64,000 nt of DNA, taken from Cichorium intybus (Eukaryota > Streptophyta > Magnoliopsida > Asterales > Asteraceae). Shown here piece by piece: positions 12,488 through 25,222 of this stretch. Position 1 is the stretch's first letter. Each line of letters opens with the position of its first letter. Made by a program: the position numbers and the translations under genes. The notes under the pieces are model-generated. The model worked only from the letters and a program-made list of their open reading frames with translations. It did not search any database and was not told the origin of the DNA. The stretch is taken from assembly GCA_023525715.1 (NCBI GenBank), contig CM042010.1:80415894-80479893 (forward strand). The letters are read 5' to 3'.

Positions 12488-13183
12488 TTAAACCAACTCA
12501 TTTGCAAATCTAATGCCCATCGACCTAGTATGAGAATCATGCTTGGCCTGAGATAACGGTTTAGTGAATGGATCAGCAAAATTATCTTCTGATGTAACTC
12601 TACTAATCATGATGTCTCCTTCTTCAACGAGCCTCCGGATATAATGGTACTTCCGGTGTATATGCCTTGTGCGCTTGTGAGCTCTGGGTTCTTTCGCCAA
12701 GGCGACTGCACCCTCATTGTCACAGAAGATCTCAACTGGACCATCAATGCTAGGAACAACACCGAGATCCCTGATGAACTTCTTCATCCACATGGCTTCC
12801 TTTGCAGCTTCATTAACTGCAATATACTCAGCCTCCGTTGTCGAATCAGCTACTGTTTCTTGCTTGGTACTCTTCCAAGTTACTGCCCCACCATTCAGTA
12901 AGAACACGAATCCTGACTGCGAACAGGAGTCGTCTCTATCGGTTTGGAAGCTAGCATCACTATAACCACTTACAGTGAGTTCTTCCATGCCCCCATAAAC
13001 CAAGAACACTTCCTTCGTCCTCCGAAGATACTTAAGAATGTTCTTGACTGCGGTCCAATGATTTTCACCAGGATTGGCCTGATAACGACTTGTCATACTC
13101 AAGGCACAAGAGACGTCAGGCCTTGTACATAACATGGCATACATGATCGATCCCATTGCTGAAGCATATGGGATTCGACTCAT
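12488..13183 (-). pseudogene. Copia B pol fragment 3: RT end and RNase H (231 aa)
   Basis: Reads from SRIPYASAMGSIMYAMLCTR, through YSDASFQTDRDDSCSQSG and TTEAEYIA, to FCDNEGAVALAKEPRAHKR and a stop at 12488. This is the copia RNase H and would degrade the RNA strand during reverse transcription. It is separated from the upstream RT piece by 13184-13235, where stops and a frame change occur, so it is not translated as part of a full polyprotein. Confidence 0.88.
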
Positions 13184-13262
13184 TCTCTCTCGTTCATCAC
13201 TAGAACTAGGACATTTTCAATGTCATACCACGTTGTCATACCAATGTCATACCACGTTGCAT
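13184..13262 (-). repeat. 24-bp tandem duplication disrupting copia B pol
   Basis: The segment AACGTGGTATGACATTG occurs twice, 24 bp apart, within about 13212-13260. The duplication creates an in-frame TGA, and a further 1-base imbalance downstream shifts the frame before the RNase H piece. Confidence 0.75.
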
Positions 13263-13655
13263 AGGCACGAATCCTTTCTTGGAATCCTGCATCTTGAACC
13301 TTTTCAAGATTTTGTCTATGTATGTACTCTGGCTTAAACCAATAAGTCGCCTAGATCTATCTTTATAGATCTTTATACCAATTATGTATGCCGCTTCTCC
13401 CAAGTCTTTCATAGCGAAACAATCCCCAAGCCAAGTTTTAACACTTTGCAACATTGGGACATTGTTTCCTATGAGTAGTATGTCATCAAGATACAGCACA
13501 AGGAAGACAACAGCACTCCCACTAGCTCTGACATATACACATGGCTCATCTTCACTTCTCGAAAATCCAAACTCTTTGATCTTCTCATCGAAGCAGAGAT
13601 TCCAGCTGCGAGATGCTTGTTTGAGTCCATAAATCGACTTCACAAGTTTACACAC
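13236..13655 (-). pseudogene. Copia B pol fragment 2: RT with active-site box (139 aa)
   Basis: Begins near CKLVKSIYGLKQASRSWN and contains the RT active-site region VLYLDDILLIG, where copia D has YVDD, then GLSQSTYIDKILKRFKMQD. Fragment 1 overlaps it in another frame, so a frameshift lies at about 13650-13665. The fragment ends in the duplication described above. Confidence 0.88.
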
Positions 13656-16549
13656 TCTATTGGTATATTGGACTGTACAAAACCCTCTGGTTGTGTCATA
13701 TACACATCTTCTGAAAGTTTTCCGTTAAGGAAAGCGGTTTTTACATCCATTTGCCATATTTCGTAGTCATAAAAGGCTGCGATGGTAAACAATATCCTGA
13801 TAGATTTAATCATTGCCACTGGTGAAAAAGTTTCCTCATAATCAATCCCTTGGGTTTGAGTATAACCCTTTGCCACCAGTCTGGCTTTATATGTGTGTAC
13901 TTTTCCATCCGTGTCTGTCTTCTTCTTGAAGACCCATTTACACCCAACTGTTTTAAGGCCAGGTGTTTGATCAACCAAGTTCCAAACTTGGTTATCATCC
14001 ATGGATTTCATCTCGCTCTCCATAGCCTCCTTCCATTTGGCAGCATCTGGGCCTGCCATTGCTTCCTGATAGCTGGTAGGTTCATCGTCACCTACCATTG
14101 ACTCATCACCTTCAGTAATATGTAAACCATAAAATTCAGGTGCATGACGTACTCTATCAGATCTCCGGACAGGAGGTGGAGGTATGTCAGATTCCCCAGC
14201 TGTACTTGGCTGAGGCTCAACAGGTTTTTCAACCTCTGATTGAGAGCTAGTGCCAACATCAGGTCCTTTATTGGTTGGTTCTTGAATTTCCTCAAGATCA
14301 ATTTGGCTCCCACTGGCCTCTTGGTGTATCAGCTCCCTCTCTCGGAAGACTGCCCTTCGTGCAACAATCACCTTGTTTTCAGAAGGTTTGTAAAACAAAT
14401 ACCCAAAAGAACTAGCAGGATAACCAATAAAGTAACACCTCTCTGATCTGGGTTCTAGTTTGTCGATGGCTTCACGACGGAAGTAAGCCTCACAACCCCA
14501 GACTTTCAAATGCGCCAATGAGGGTTTAGTCCCATTCCATATTTCAGAGGGTGTCTTGCTGACCTTCTTAGTTGGTATAAGGTTTAGGACTTTTGCTGCA
14601 GTCTCCAAGGCATAGCCCCAGAAACTGATTGGAAGCGTAGCACGACTCATCATGGACCGAACCATATCAAGTAAGGTTCGGTTCCTCCTCTCAGCTACAC
14701 CATTATGTTGTGGTGTTCCGGGAGGAGTCAGCTCTGAAACAATTCCACAGTTCCCCAGATGATCGTAGAATTCTTGACTAAGATATTCTCCACCCCTGTC
14801 GGATCGGAGGATCTTAATCCTTTTGCCCCGTTGATTCTCTACTTCGTTGTGAAACCTTTTGAACACCTTGAAGGTTTCAAACTTATGTTTAATCAAATAA
14901 ACATACCCATATCTACTGAAGTCATCAGTAAATGTGACGAAGTACCTTTCTCCATGTCTTGTGGCTGATCTGAACGGTCCACAAACATCAGTGTGTATGA
15001 GGTCCAACAGATCCTTGCCTCTTTCAAAGTTCCCTGTGAATGGCGCTTTTGTCATCTTGCCTAATAAACAAGACTCACATACATCATCAGACTTGAGGTC
15101 GAATGATTCCAAAATCCCATCCTCTTGGAGTTTGGCGATGCGTTTCTTGTTTATATGGCCAAGTCGACAATGCCATAGACATGATTTATCCAATACACTT
15201 TTGGATGTATCTGAATCAACATTTAAGATTAAGCTATTATTTCTTCTAATGCTCACGATAGTTTCATAAATACCATTTGTAGGACATGCTTTAAAGTAAA
15301 GACAATCATTTTTGAAAACCAAAATATTTCCATTATCAAAACCAAAATCAAAACCGTCTCGATACAAAGCACTAAAAGAAATAATGTTTCTAGCCATTTC
15401 TGGCGAATAGCAACAATCTAATAAATTAATAGAAAATCCAGTAGAAAGCACGAGCTCGTAATCCCCAATCCTCTTGACAGCAGCCGTATGTCTGTTGCCC
15501 ATAATCAGGTCAAGCTCCCCATGCCTTAACTTCTTACTTCTTCTTAGTCCCTGCACATCAGAGCAAATGTGAGTACCACATCCTGTGTCTAGGACCCATG
15601 AATTAGTAGTAGAAGTATTATGGAGTTCTATCATGTATATACCTGAGGTACCAGACACTTTGGGCTTGATCTTCTTGATCTCCTCCAGGTATTTAGGACA
15701 TGTTCGCTTCCAGTGTCCCTTTTCTCCGCAGTGGAAACAAATAGCCTCATCAGGGTTTGGTGACGGCACTATCATAGAACCAGCCTTGCCCTTGTTGCTA
15801 GGGTTGGAGTTGGGGTTACCAACTTGACCCTTCCCTTTGCCTTTAGGCTTATTGGCTTTCCTTTTCTTGACTGCCCCTTCCCTGATTGCCAATACCGGAG
15901 CCGTGGAGCTGGAGTTCTTAGATTTAGACATATTTGCCTCGGCAGTTTTTAGCATGCCGTGTAACTCCATTATGGTCTTTTCCAATCCATTCATATTAAA
16001 ATTCAGTGTGAACTGACTGAATGTACTGCTCAGCGAGTGTAGGATGATATCCGTAACCAATTGATGAGCGATCGGAAATCCAAGTCGCTCCAATCTGTCA
16101 ACGTACGCTTTCATCTTAAGCACGTGTGCACTGACAGCGGTTCCCTCCTGCTGCTTGCAATCTAGTAGGGAGATCATAGTGTCATATCGTTCCTGTCTAG
16201 CCTGCTCTTGGAACATTTCCTTGAGCTGATCGGCCATGTCGAACGCCCCAGCAGTCTCGAAACTCTTTTGGAGTTCCGGAACCATGGTCGCCAACATGAG
16301 ACAAGCAACCTCATCCGACTGATCTTTATGCTTTTGCCAAGCATCCCTAACAGCTCTAGTTGCATCATCAGCTGGAGCCTCAGGAAGAGCTGTATCCAGG
16401 ACCCATTCTTTCTTATCATACCGGAGGGCGATCCGAAGGGAACGCATCCAGTCCAAGTAGTTTGATCCGGTCAGCTTATCCTTAGAGAGGAGTTGCATTA
16501 GTGAGATATTTGTAGCCTAATTCGAATTTCCATTTGTGTTTGGAGCCAT
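13640..16549 (-). pseudogene. gag-pol: Copia B gag-pol fragment 1: gag, protease, integrase, RT start
   Basis: The longest open part runs from a Met at 16498 to 13640 (952 aa). The likely original start is the ATG at 16549 (MAPNTN..., like copia A), but codon 11 (16517-16519) is TAG. Visible in order: a UBN2-like gag; a zinc knuckle CFHCGEKGHWKRTC; protease motif LDTGCGTHIC; pre-integrase LWHCRLGH; integrase core SDRGGEY and NGVAERRNRT; and the RT start (VWNLVDQTPGLKTVGCKWVF, IWQMDVKTAFLNG). The RT frame is lost near 13650. Translation from the internal Met 17 codons downstream could still yield gag and protease. Compared with A and D it is clearly diverged, so this is a separate family. Confidence 0.92.
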
Positions 16550-17905
16550 CTATATGAAAAGTAGATTTAATTAGTTTGATTAATCCTTAAAAAATTAATT
16601 ACCCAAAACAATAATTTTACTTAAGGCTAGAATCCATATTTCACTTCTGGTGGTGAAGAGGTATGCCGTAGTCACCCCCAAAAGTTATTTAGGTAGGCAA
16701 TACTCTTTGCCAACTTCAATCTCTATGAAGCTTCTAGATCTTTTGGGATTCATTAAATCTGATCAATGGCATGTTTAATCCCATCATGCTCATCCTCTCT
16801 CTCGTGATGGGTATGCCGCGGATCACGAGTTTGGATGGTTAATCGACCACGAAGGACCCACGTGACACCCGGCCCATGATTCATGAGTTATCGCGAGTAT
16901 CACATCATTTTGACCGAGTCCAATCCGACGCGTTGGCTATGGCACTTCCCACGCCGGAAGGGCCCGTTTAAATGTGTGGTTCTTTGTGGGTAGCATGAGA
17001 TTTACATTTTCATAAAACGGGATTTTGTTTCGTTTTTGTTAAAACATTTTAACCTTTTTAATTGGCATAAGGGTCAATTTAAACTTTTAAAACCGGTTTG
17101 AAATCGCCAATTTGACTTTTGAAAAAATCTATTAACTTTTAACAAATTTTTCTTACTTGTGTATTTTCAGTAATACTTTTATCTTGAAACACTGTTCTAT
17201 CAAACCCTTTCGGTAACTCCACTCAATAAAATGTGATAGGCGGTGAGGGTGGTAAGCAATGAATGCTATTTAAAAACCGACCTCATTAGGAATCAAAGAG
17301 ACATCCTTCAACCTTCTACACATTTAGAGTAGGTGAGCCTAGTCACGGTCTTACCAATGTTTTTATTTTAAGTTATACATATAGATACAATTCTAATATA
17401 TATATCATTTAAAATTTTAAGTATTCTTTGAAAATTATGTTTAACTATTAATTCTATTAAGCACGCAAGGATGCAGTGTTAATAATTAATTTAAACAATC
17501 ATCTATTAAATTTTGAAGCATTTTAAACTTTGTGTTTAGCTATTAATCCTATTGAGCATGCAAGTATTCTATGTCAATGATTAATCTAAACAATCATACA
17601 ATACTAAAATCACCATTTTATAACAAGAAATCTGATTTCAGAAAAATAAAACATCACGACCGCCGCGACGCGTAACACGAGAAAACGCGACGCGGTAATC
17701 AAAAGAAACCGATCATGACAAGAACGACGCGGCGCGGAACACTAGGAAGCGCGACGCGGCAAAACCCTAATGATCGTAACTTTTTAAAAACCCGCGACGC
17801 GATATTTCTAGTACCACGGCGCGGACGTCGATCAGATTCGATAAATCAAAAAAAACGATTTTTAACAATTTTAATCGAATCAAAACAGTACAAAATCATG
17901 ATAAA
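16550..17905 (-). other. Leader of copia B
   Basis: About 1.36 kb without a supported gene. It holds GATGGGTATGCCGCGGATCAC (16805-16825) and GAAGAGGTATGCCGTAGTCAC (16656-16676)-type motifs, similar to ones in the copia C leader. At 17655-17830 there is a dense cluster of CGCGACGCGG-like CpG-rich motifs. The 66-aa ORF at 17715 falls in this cluster and shows no recognisable domain. Confidence 0.65.
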
Positions 17906-17920
17906 GTGGCTCTGATACCA
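17906..17920 (-). promoter_or_regulatory. Primer binding site of copia B
   Basis: On the - strand TGGTATCAGAGCCAC, complementary to the 3' end of plant initiator-Met tRNA, one base from the 5' LTR. Confidence 0.9.
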
Positions 17921-17921
17921 C

Positions 17922-18564
17922 TGTTGGAATACGATAGCATAAAACAAACGCAGCGGAAACAGAAATCTAAATCGCATTCAACCAGAATCACAGAATCATG
18001 CACACTTTTGTAACTGTAAAATCAAGAGGGTTCAAGACATACCTTTTAAATCTCAGATCTGATTTTGTTTGGATGACGAGAGCCCAAAGTAGAACTCCTC
18101 TAATGTAATCGCACCCAAGACAATGATCCAGCACCCGTTGATGTAGTATATACCTTTGCTTGAAGTTTTAGCACGTAATACCTAGGGTTTTGAAAGAAAT
18201 CGGCCGTATATCGAGGGGTGGGAGGAGGGTGACGAAAATTAGGGTTTTGGCAGCCCTTACAACTCAGATCTAGGGTTGTATTTATAGTGCTCCTCATCCT
18301 TATCCCCTCCCTTGTGGATATTTCACTTTAGTCCTTTATCCTTATTACGTTTCTAATTAATATACCTTTACTTTGGTATATTAATAAACTTAACCATTAA
18401 GTTTCTAATTAATATACCTTTACTTTGGTATATTAATAAACTTAACCCCTCAAGTTTATTTTCGATCTCTTTTAGCTAAATCGTCTCTTGCGTGTAACCC
18501 AAAAGGACCCTACTATTTATAACAATATTACCAACTTGTTATAACGATGGGCATATAACCAACA
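17922..18564 (-). repeat. 5' LTR of copia B (643 bp)
   Basis: Matches 11013-11603 with about 7 substitutions, plus an extra 52-bp tandem copy (units starting 18344 and 18396). The duplication lies upstream of the TATA-like site at 18278-18287, i.e. in U3. Confidence 0.95.
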
Positions 18565-19784
18565 GGGTTATGGACCATTATGAAGGGTTGTGATGGGTTA
18601 TGGACCATTATGAAGGTTTGTATGGGTTATGGACCATTATGAGGGTTTGTATGGGTTATGGCCCATTATGAAGGGTTATTATGGTTATGGACCATTATCC
18701 AGGGTTGCGATGTGTTATGGACCATTATGAAGTGTTGTGATGGGTTATGGTTAATTATGAAGGGTTGTGATGTGTTATGGATCATAGAGAGGGTTATCCT
18801 GGGTTATGGACCATAGGAAGGGTTGTGATGGGTTATGGGCAATTATAAAGGGTTGTGATGGGTTATGGTCAATTATAAAGGGTTGTGATGGGTTATGGTC
18901 AATTATGAATGGTTTTGATGGGTTATGGACTATTATGAAGGTTAGTATGGCTTATGGACCATTATGAAGGGTTGTTATGGTTATGGACCATTATGCAGGG
19001 TTGCGATGGGTTATGGACGATAGGAAGGGTTATGATGGGTTATGGACCATTAGAAAGGGTTGTGATGGGTAATGGACCGTTATGAAGGGTTGTATGGGTT
19101 ATGTACTATTATGAAAGCCGTGATGGGTTATGAACCATTATGAAGGATTATGATGGTTTATTGACCATAGGTTATGGTTAATTATGAAGGGTTGTTATGG
19201 GTTATGGACCATAGAAAGGGTTGTGTCAGGCTATGGACCATTATGAGGGGTTGTGATGGGTTATGCTCAATTTTGAAGGGTTGTGATGGGTTATGGACCA
19301 TTATAAATGGTTGTGATTGGTTATAGACCATTATGAAGGTTGTGATGGGTTATGGACCATTATGAAAGTTGTGATGGATTATGGATCACTATGAAGGGTT
19401 ATGATGGGTTATGGACAATTATGATGGGTTGTGATAGGTGATGGTCAATTATGAAAAGTTGTGATAGGTAATGGACCATATGAAGCGTTGTGTTAGGTTA
19501 TGGACCATTATGAAGGGTTGTGATGGGTTATGGACGATTATGAAGGTTTGTATGGGTTATGGACCATTATGAAGGTTTGTATGGGTTATGGACCATTATG
19601 AAGGGTTGTTATGCTTATGGACCATTATGCAGGGTTGTGATGTGTTATGGACCATTATGAAGTGTTGTGATGCGTTATGGTTAATTATGAAGGGTTGTGA
19701 TGGGTTATGGACCATAGAGAGGGTTATCTTGGGTTATGGACCATAGGAAGGGTTGTGATGGGTTATGGTCAATTATGAAGGCTT
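18565..19784 (+). repeat. 30-bp minisatellite array, block 2
   Basis: Continues block 1. The marker CATAGAAAGG at about 19203 lies ~943 array bases from the previous marker at 10697 once copia B and its duplicated 5 bp are removed, matching the higher-order period. It ends at ggctt, the target duplication of copia C. Confidence 0.97.
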
Positions 19785-20521
19785 TGAAAGGTTTTCCGCA
19801 ACCATGAACTAAATAACCTAAGTTCACATGCAACCTAGAAAAGATCTATGTTTTCTTACTTTGAACATGTAACTAATTCCTAAAGGCCAAACAAAAATTA
19901 ACTAAAAGAATAAATCAGAAAAACTAACCTTTAGTTTTAATCTTGAAGCTAAGCAGCACAAGTGTCCTGCCTCAAATGAGATCACACCCAGGGAGCCAGA
20001 GGGTGGACGAAAATTCCAGAGAAAATTATAGAATGAGCAACTGATAATGAGGTCCAGGGGTCCCCTATTTATAGGGAACCAAATGACCCTTAGAGATAAA
20101 CCTCGTTTGACTTTCAAACAGAGATAAATCCTATCTCTAAGCCATTTTTCCGGATTATTTGTACGCACGTCGCGGCTTTTACATTTGCGGGCCGCGCGCC
20201 GCAATTCAACTATTGAATTTGTACGACTTTAACCCCTGTCCTCTTGATTAATCTAATTAATGCCATAGAAATTAATCCAATTAATTTCTGATTAATTATT
20301 AATCAATTAATATAGTTTCTATTTAATATATTATCACTTTAATATATTAACAAACCATATCTTTTATTTCTATTGATTTATTAATCCCATAATGAACCAA
20401 CCTTTCTCTCTACCGAACTTTCTACCAAACCTCCAGCTATGAGGGCAACCCAAATGGACTTTGCTTTTATTAATTAGGTAAATACAAATTATTAGTCATG
20501 GCTTAGACACCTAATCCAACA
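19785..20521 (-). repeat. 3' LTR of copia C
   Basis: On the - strand it starts TGTTGGATTAGGTGTC and ends ACCTTTCA. A TATA-like CTATAAATAGGG is at 20063-20074, close to a CpG-rich stretch (20160-20212). Confidence 0.95.
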
Positions 20522-21310
20522 GTCTCCCAATTGGATAAGTCTATGACTATAATTACCAATTTAACCTCTAATTAATCAGCAAACTGTAGCTTCCTAGAAA
20601 CTGCTGCCGAACTCTGACCTAGTCAGTTCTGTCCATAGATAAGTGATCAGATGATCCTCCGTCCAACAAGATATTTTCAGACATGAGACATGGATTGAGA
20701 TCAATCTCTGTCTGACACACTGTTTCCCGATTTCCGATTTTGCTTATGACTTTTAGACTTCTAATTGAACGAATCAATTCAGTCCTGGCTGGCAAGCGCT
20801 TCAGTCAACTTCAAAATCATCGAGTGGCCAACAGATATCTGTTTCCCGTCTGGGTCAAGGGACGAATAAGCTTCGACTAATATGTTATATCTTTTACCCG
20901 ACAAATCACTCACAACAGCACGTTTTATAACACCGAGTTACCGATGCGTTTTCGTACTATCAATGAACAACCGCCTTGCAAATTATAACTCATATCTCTC
21001 AACTTTAAGACCATAAGATATTATCGTCTCAACATTGCTCGTGATATAATCCATGAAGCAATCCATTGAGCGCGGGTTTATCCAATACTCAAATCTCCAT
21101 TTCCAAGTACTCATGAACGTTGCAACAATCTTATTGCTATGTCTAACTCCTTAGACAATCTACAAACCAATTCATGACAGTCTTCCTTCATACTTACTCC
21201 CTAAGAGTATGAATGACTGTGGATGTTTGAATAATCCAATTATTCAGGAAGTAAACATGCAAAAGTGAAACATAAAATCTGACTGGCAGCTACTCCTGCT
21301 AATTACCAAG
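20522..21310 (-). other. Copia C polypurine tract and 3' noncoding region
   Basis: AATTGGGAGAC on the - strand borders the LTR. The remaining stretch has no gene and resembles the 3' noncoding part of copia B. Confidence 0.6.
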
Positions 21311-24147
21311 TCTCCACGAGGTAATCACCAAGTCGGATTTATCATAACTATTATCGGTTTCTTATTCTCTTTTAAACTTTCAATTCAAGCCTTTTATATC
21401 TATGTCTATGACCTTTTTCACTCTTTCTATGTATCCAAGTGTCTAACACTTATACACTTTATTGCAGATGATCCTATCGGATACTCTTCCGATGATATCT
21501 CAATTTGTCATTTTGTCATTCTCTCTCACAACTCCATTCCGGTGATATGTACCGTGATTGCCCATGGTTCTCGAGTCTTTAGTCTACATGACTATACCCT
21601 AAGACAATTTCGAGGTGTCATGATGTGCCGGTGAACCACACGCGCTCCATCAGAAACCAACGAAATTCTTTAACCATGAAGTCCTACAGCACCACGTTCT
21701 GGTGTAAACAATTACCGATTTGAAACTCCTTTCAAATCGTTCACCCTAATCATTTCCCAATGATTTCTCACGTGTGTTCAAAATCCAAACAGTACTCTCA
21801 GCCAGGTCACATCCTGAAACTAACTTACCATGCTCTAAGCATCAAGTCATCAGGGTATGTTTATAACACTTCTGATTGGTCCATGAGGCTCGTGGAACCT
21901 GATGTAATCTCATTCCAAACCCTTTCGGAATCCTAAGATTACCAATAATCCTTGTGTCATGATTTCCGGAAACATTTCCTTTCGGAGACTCTTTCTTATG
22001 CATCTTGAATCCCATCAAGATCATATTCTCAACGGCTAAGTCTATACTGTCAGTCTCATCTATCCGATAGATGTTTGTGAACTACGTGAGTATGTTGCAC
22101 CTTCTTTGTTCCTTTCATGCTAATTCATTACACTTTGTAATGACAGGAAACTCCATTCCTGGGGTTATGCATCTTGAATCTCATAAAGATCATATTGGCA
22201 GAATTTTGATCTATCTAATAGATGTTCATAACCACCTGAATATGTTGTATCTCTTAAAGGCTTTCATAGCAAACCGTTTCTTAACACCAAGTCATTACAC
22301 TTTGTAATGATAAGAGACGTTTCCTAGAACTAGTATGTAACACATATACCATGATAGCAGATAACAACGATACTCCCACTGGCTTTGACACCGTTATATG
22401 ACTCTTTCGGACTATTCAAAAAATCCAGAACTTATGGCACATTTTTCGAAACCGAAATCCAAACCTTTCCGACATATTAAAGGAAATCTTTCAGGCTATT
22501 CACAAAATCCAAACCTTTTGGCCTATTTTGAGAATCCAAATATCCTTTCTTGTGAGATGCCCATGGGACGAATCCCGGGGCCGTGTACCTTTTGTAATGG
22601 CATGCTCTATGTGAGTCCCTATTAGTGTGCCGGTAAACCACACATGCTCCACTAACGACTCACACTATGCCACGCAGAATCCTCTCAGATTACATCTTCT
22701 ATTGAGAGTGCTTCTCTCAGAATCAATTGCTTGACTCCAAGTGATGACTCATTCAACCAGATGTTCTGTAAGTATATTTCTATGTTCCCTTCATTTGATG
22801 ATTCAATTACTTCCACTGGTTCCTAGACCAGTTGTAAAGATCAATCAAACTGTCACATAGACTGTGTCTCGCGGTAAGGTTCTCTTATTTGGCAGCAACT
22901 GGCTCACCAATGCTTCCAGCAGTCGGATTACTTATCCGTACCATCTTTAGTGTTTTACCACTACCCGGTATATCACCCAAATCATAACTCCTTATGACAG
23001 TGACAATAACTACTGGTCAAGCGAAGAGAGGGTATGTCAGGTTTAACAGGAATCCAATTCCTGGTCAAGGCCCAGTGGTGACTAAAGGTTCTTTCACTTG
23101 GCTAATCCCTGAACTTATTCAGAATTATTCTTACTCCCACTGTTTCCTTAGAACTTGAGTTCTTTCTAAAAGTACTCTTCTTTCAAAGGATAACCGGAGT
23201 GGCCAATGAAACGACATTGCTGATCAGTTTCAGGCTTATCATGAGATTCAGACGAATGCTACATGACCCTGGACTTTCTATGTATTAGTGGGATGATCCC
23301 AGCTTTACATTTCAGACAGTGTCAACATAACCTACTTAGTCTAAGATGTGGTCGGAATATGGCTTCTGCGGTCTGATTGGTTGAATATTCAATTCATTGA
23401 AATATTAGTCGGAAATGTATCCAGTGTATCTTATACACCGAGGATCAAACTATTTCGATCAATGCTCCATCATCTTCCCTAAGACACATTATAACCATTA
23501 GTGTTCTTGGAAGAGGATAAATTGTGAAACATTTTCTCAGTCTATGTTGTTACTCAAGTTCTGTTGATCTTATGCTTCCTTTGAAATCTTTGAACACTTC
23601 AAGGTTCCAATCAATCGCTTATTCCGATAAACGAAGCCATATTTGTCAAACCATTTGGTAAATATCATGAAGCATAACTAATCGTGTTCTGTTCGAAGAT
23701 TCGAGCAATACACAGTAACTCATGTGTCTGTTGCTCAAAATCTTAATACCTTTACAGTTCCATGTAAATTTATGACTTTGTTAATATTGTTCAAGACATG
23801 CAATCATCACCTGACTCCAAGTCAACTGATTCCAAAATCCTATCCATTGGATCTTTGGGCGATTCCTTTCTTGCCACAATTAATCTTATTAAGCACTCAA
23901 TTCATCATGTGACTCTAAGTCAAATGATTCCAAAGTCCTGTCCAACTGGACCTTTGGTTGAAGTGATTATCATAAAATTCACTTTAACAATCATAAAGAA
24001 CACAATGTACAAATCCAATCCCATTGGATGTATCAACATTCAAGTTATTACCATTTACGTCATCAACACATTCATACAACATTTCGAGGACAATTAAACA
24101 ATCATGTTTCAAAAAAATATTTTATTAAACCAGAATTATCCTCAGAA
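21311..24147 (-). pseudogene. Copia C degenerate pol: RT, hinge and integrase remnants
   Basis: No long ORF. Recognition is by short nucleotide similarity to copia B and D. The RT end (the YIDKILKRFKMQD coding stretch) appears twice at about 21996 and 22165, in a ~168-bp tandem duplication. The stretch just upstream of the RT active site (CTCCCACT..CTTTGACA) is at 22370-22470. The integrase-RT hinge is at 23120-23260. The integrase core region is at 23570-23700 and the pre-integrase at about 23800-24050. RNase H was not recognised. Many stops and indels are spread throughout, so nothing here is translatable. Confidence 0.65.
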
Positions 24148-24152
24148 CAATG

Positions 24153-25222
24153 TGTTGGAAATCATGTATTCATGTAATTAGTTTCAAAACTTGAAGTTGC
24201 AACAGAAGCATAAAATCATGAACACAAGTTTCACTTCCAAGAGGATCATGCTACATGCATGTAGAGATAAGATGAAGAACAAGCATAGATTAAGTCCAAG
24301 ATTATAACCTTTGTTCTTGGATTGATATGGACGAAATTTGGTGGCAAGGAATCAAGTTAGAATCCCTCTATAGTTGATCCACCACAAGCTTGAACAACCT
24401 TAGATGCTAGTATCCAAAACTTGCAAGATGAAGCTCCTTTCTCCTTCAAACTAAAAACGATTTTTTTAAGCTATCAAGAGAGAGTTTTGAGAGTATATGG
24501 CTGAATGTTTTCAAGTGTGATGAAGTGCCTCTAGACCCTTGAAATGGCCGGCCAAAATGGTCTTAAAGGCAAGAGTAATTTGCATGCTCATTAAAGAAAT
24601 AGAATGTATTCTACCCATGGTCAAACCTTGAGAGACTAGAGAATATTTCATGCCTTTTTGACTTTATGCACATGCTCCACCATGCTCATATATGGCCGGC
24701 CATGGTGGAGGAATATAAACATTTTATATTTTGTTTTTTTTTATTGTTTATAAACTTATAATCCAAAGTTTATAAATAATAAACCTTCACACTTGAGTTT
24801 AATGGAGTAACACTTAAACCATTAATCATGTATTTAAACCTTTTAATCATGCATTATAAATTGCATAAATATATATATAATGTACATGTTTTATTTAATT
24901 CATCAATTAAATTAAATAAAAGGTTTACTTATAAATCAATTAAATCATTTAACAACTTAAACAATTTAATTGTTATACATGATCAATTCATCACATATCA
25001 AATTTGTAATCAACCTTTATTATTGGAGTTATTATTATTTACCTCAAATAATAATAATAACTCACAAGATTAAATTGCAAGTTTAGTATCATTTGATGTT
25101 AAATCAAATTTAACATTCCAAATGATCAATTGGTGTCAAACTTGTTGTTGGTGTGATCCCATAGGATCATGTATTATTAGTAATATCATTTTATGATCAT
25201 CCTTGGGCATATAGAACTAACA
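24153..25222 (-). repeat. 3' LTR of copia D (1070 bp)
   Basis: TG...CA ended; on the - strand starts TGTTAGTTCTATATGCCC. Contains a 20-bp stretch around 24831-24850 that is missing in the other LTR. Confidence 0.96.

Larger units (their letters stand above)
11013..18564 (-). mobile_element. Copia element B (full length, degenerate)
   Basis: Two LTRs (11013-11603 and 17922-18564) enclose a gag-pol region on the - strand. The target duplication is gggtt at 11008-11012 and 18565-18569. The primer site next to the right LTR matches initiator-Met tRNA, and the polypurine tract lies next to the left LTR. LTRs differ at about 7 positions plus one 52-bp duplication. The element lies inside the minisatellite, and the array's higher-order spacing continues across it. 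Confidence 0.96.

Noticed and set aside
17715..17915. 66-aa Arg-rich ORF in the copia B leader
   Set aside because: It is a translation of the CpG-rich motif cluster, on the opposite strand to the element, without a known domain.
22071..24097. Small + strand ORFs inside copia C (60-99 aa)
   Set aside because: They are antisense to decayed pol and have no domain or supporting context.
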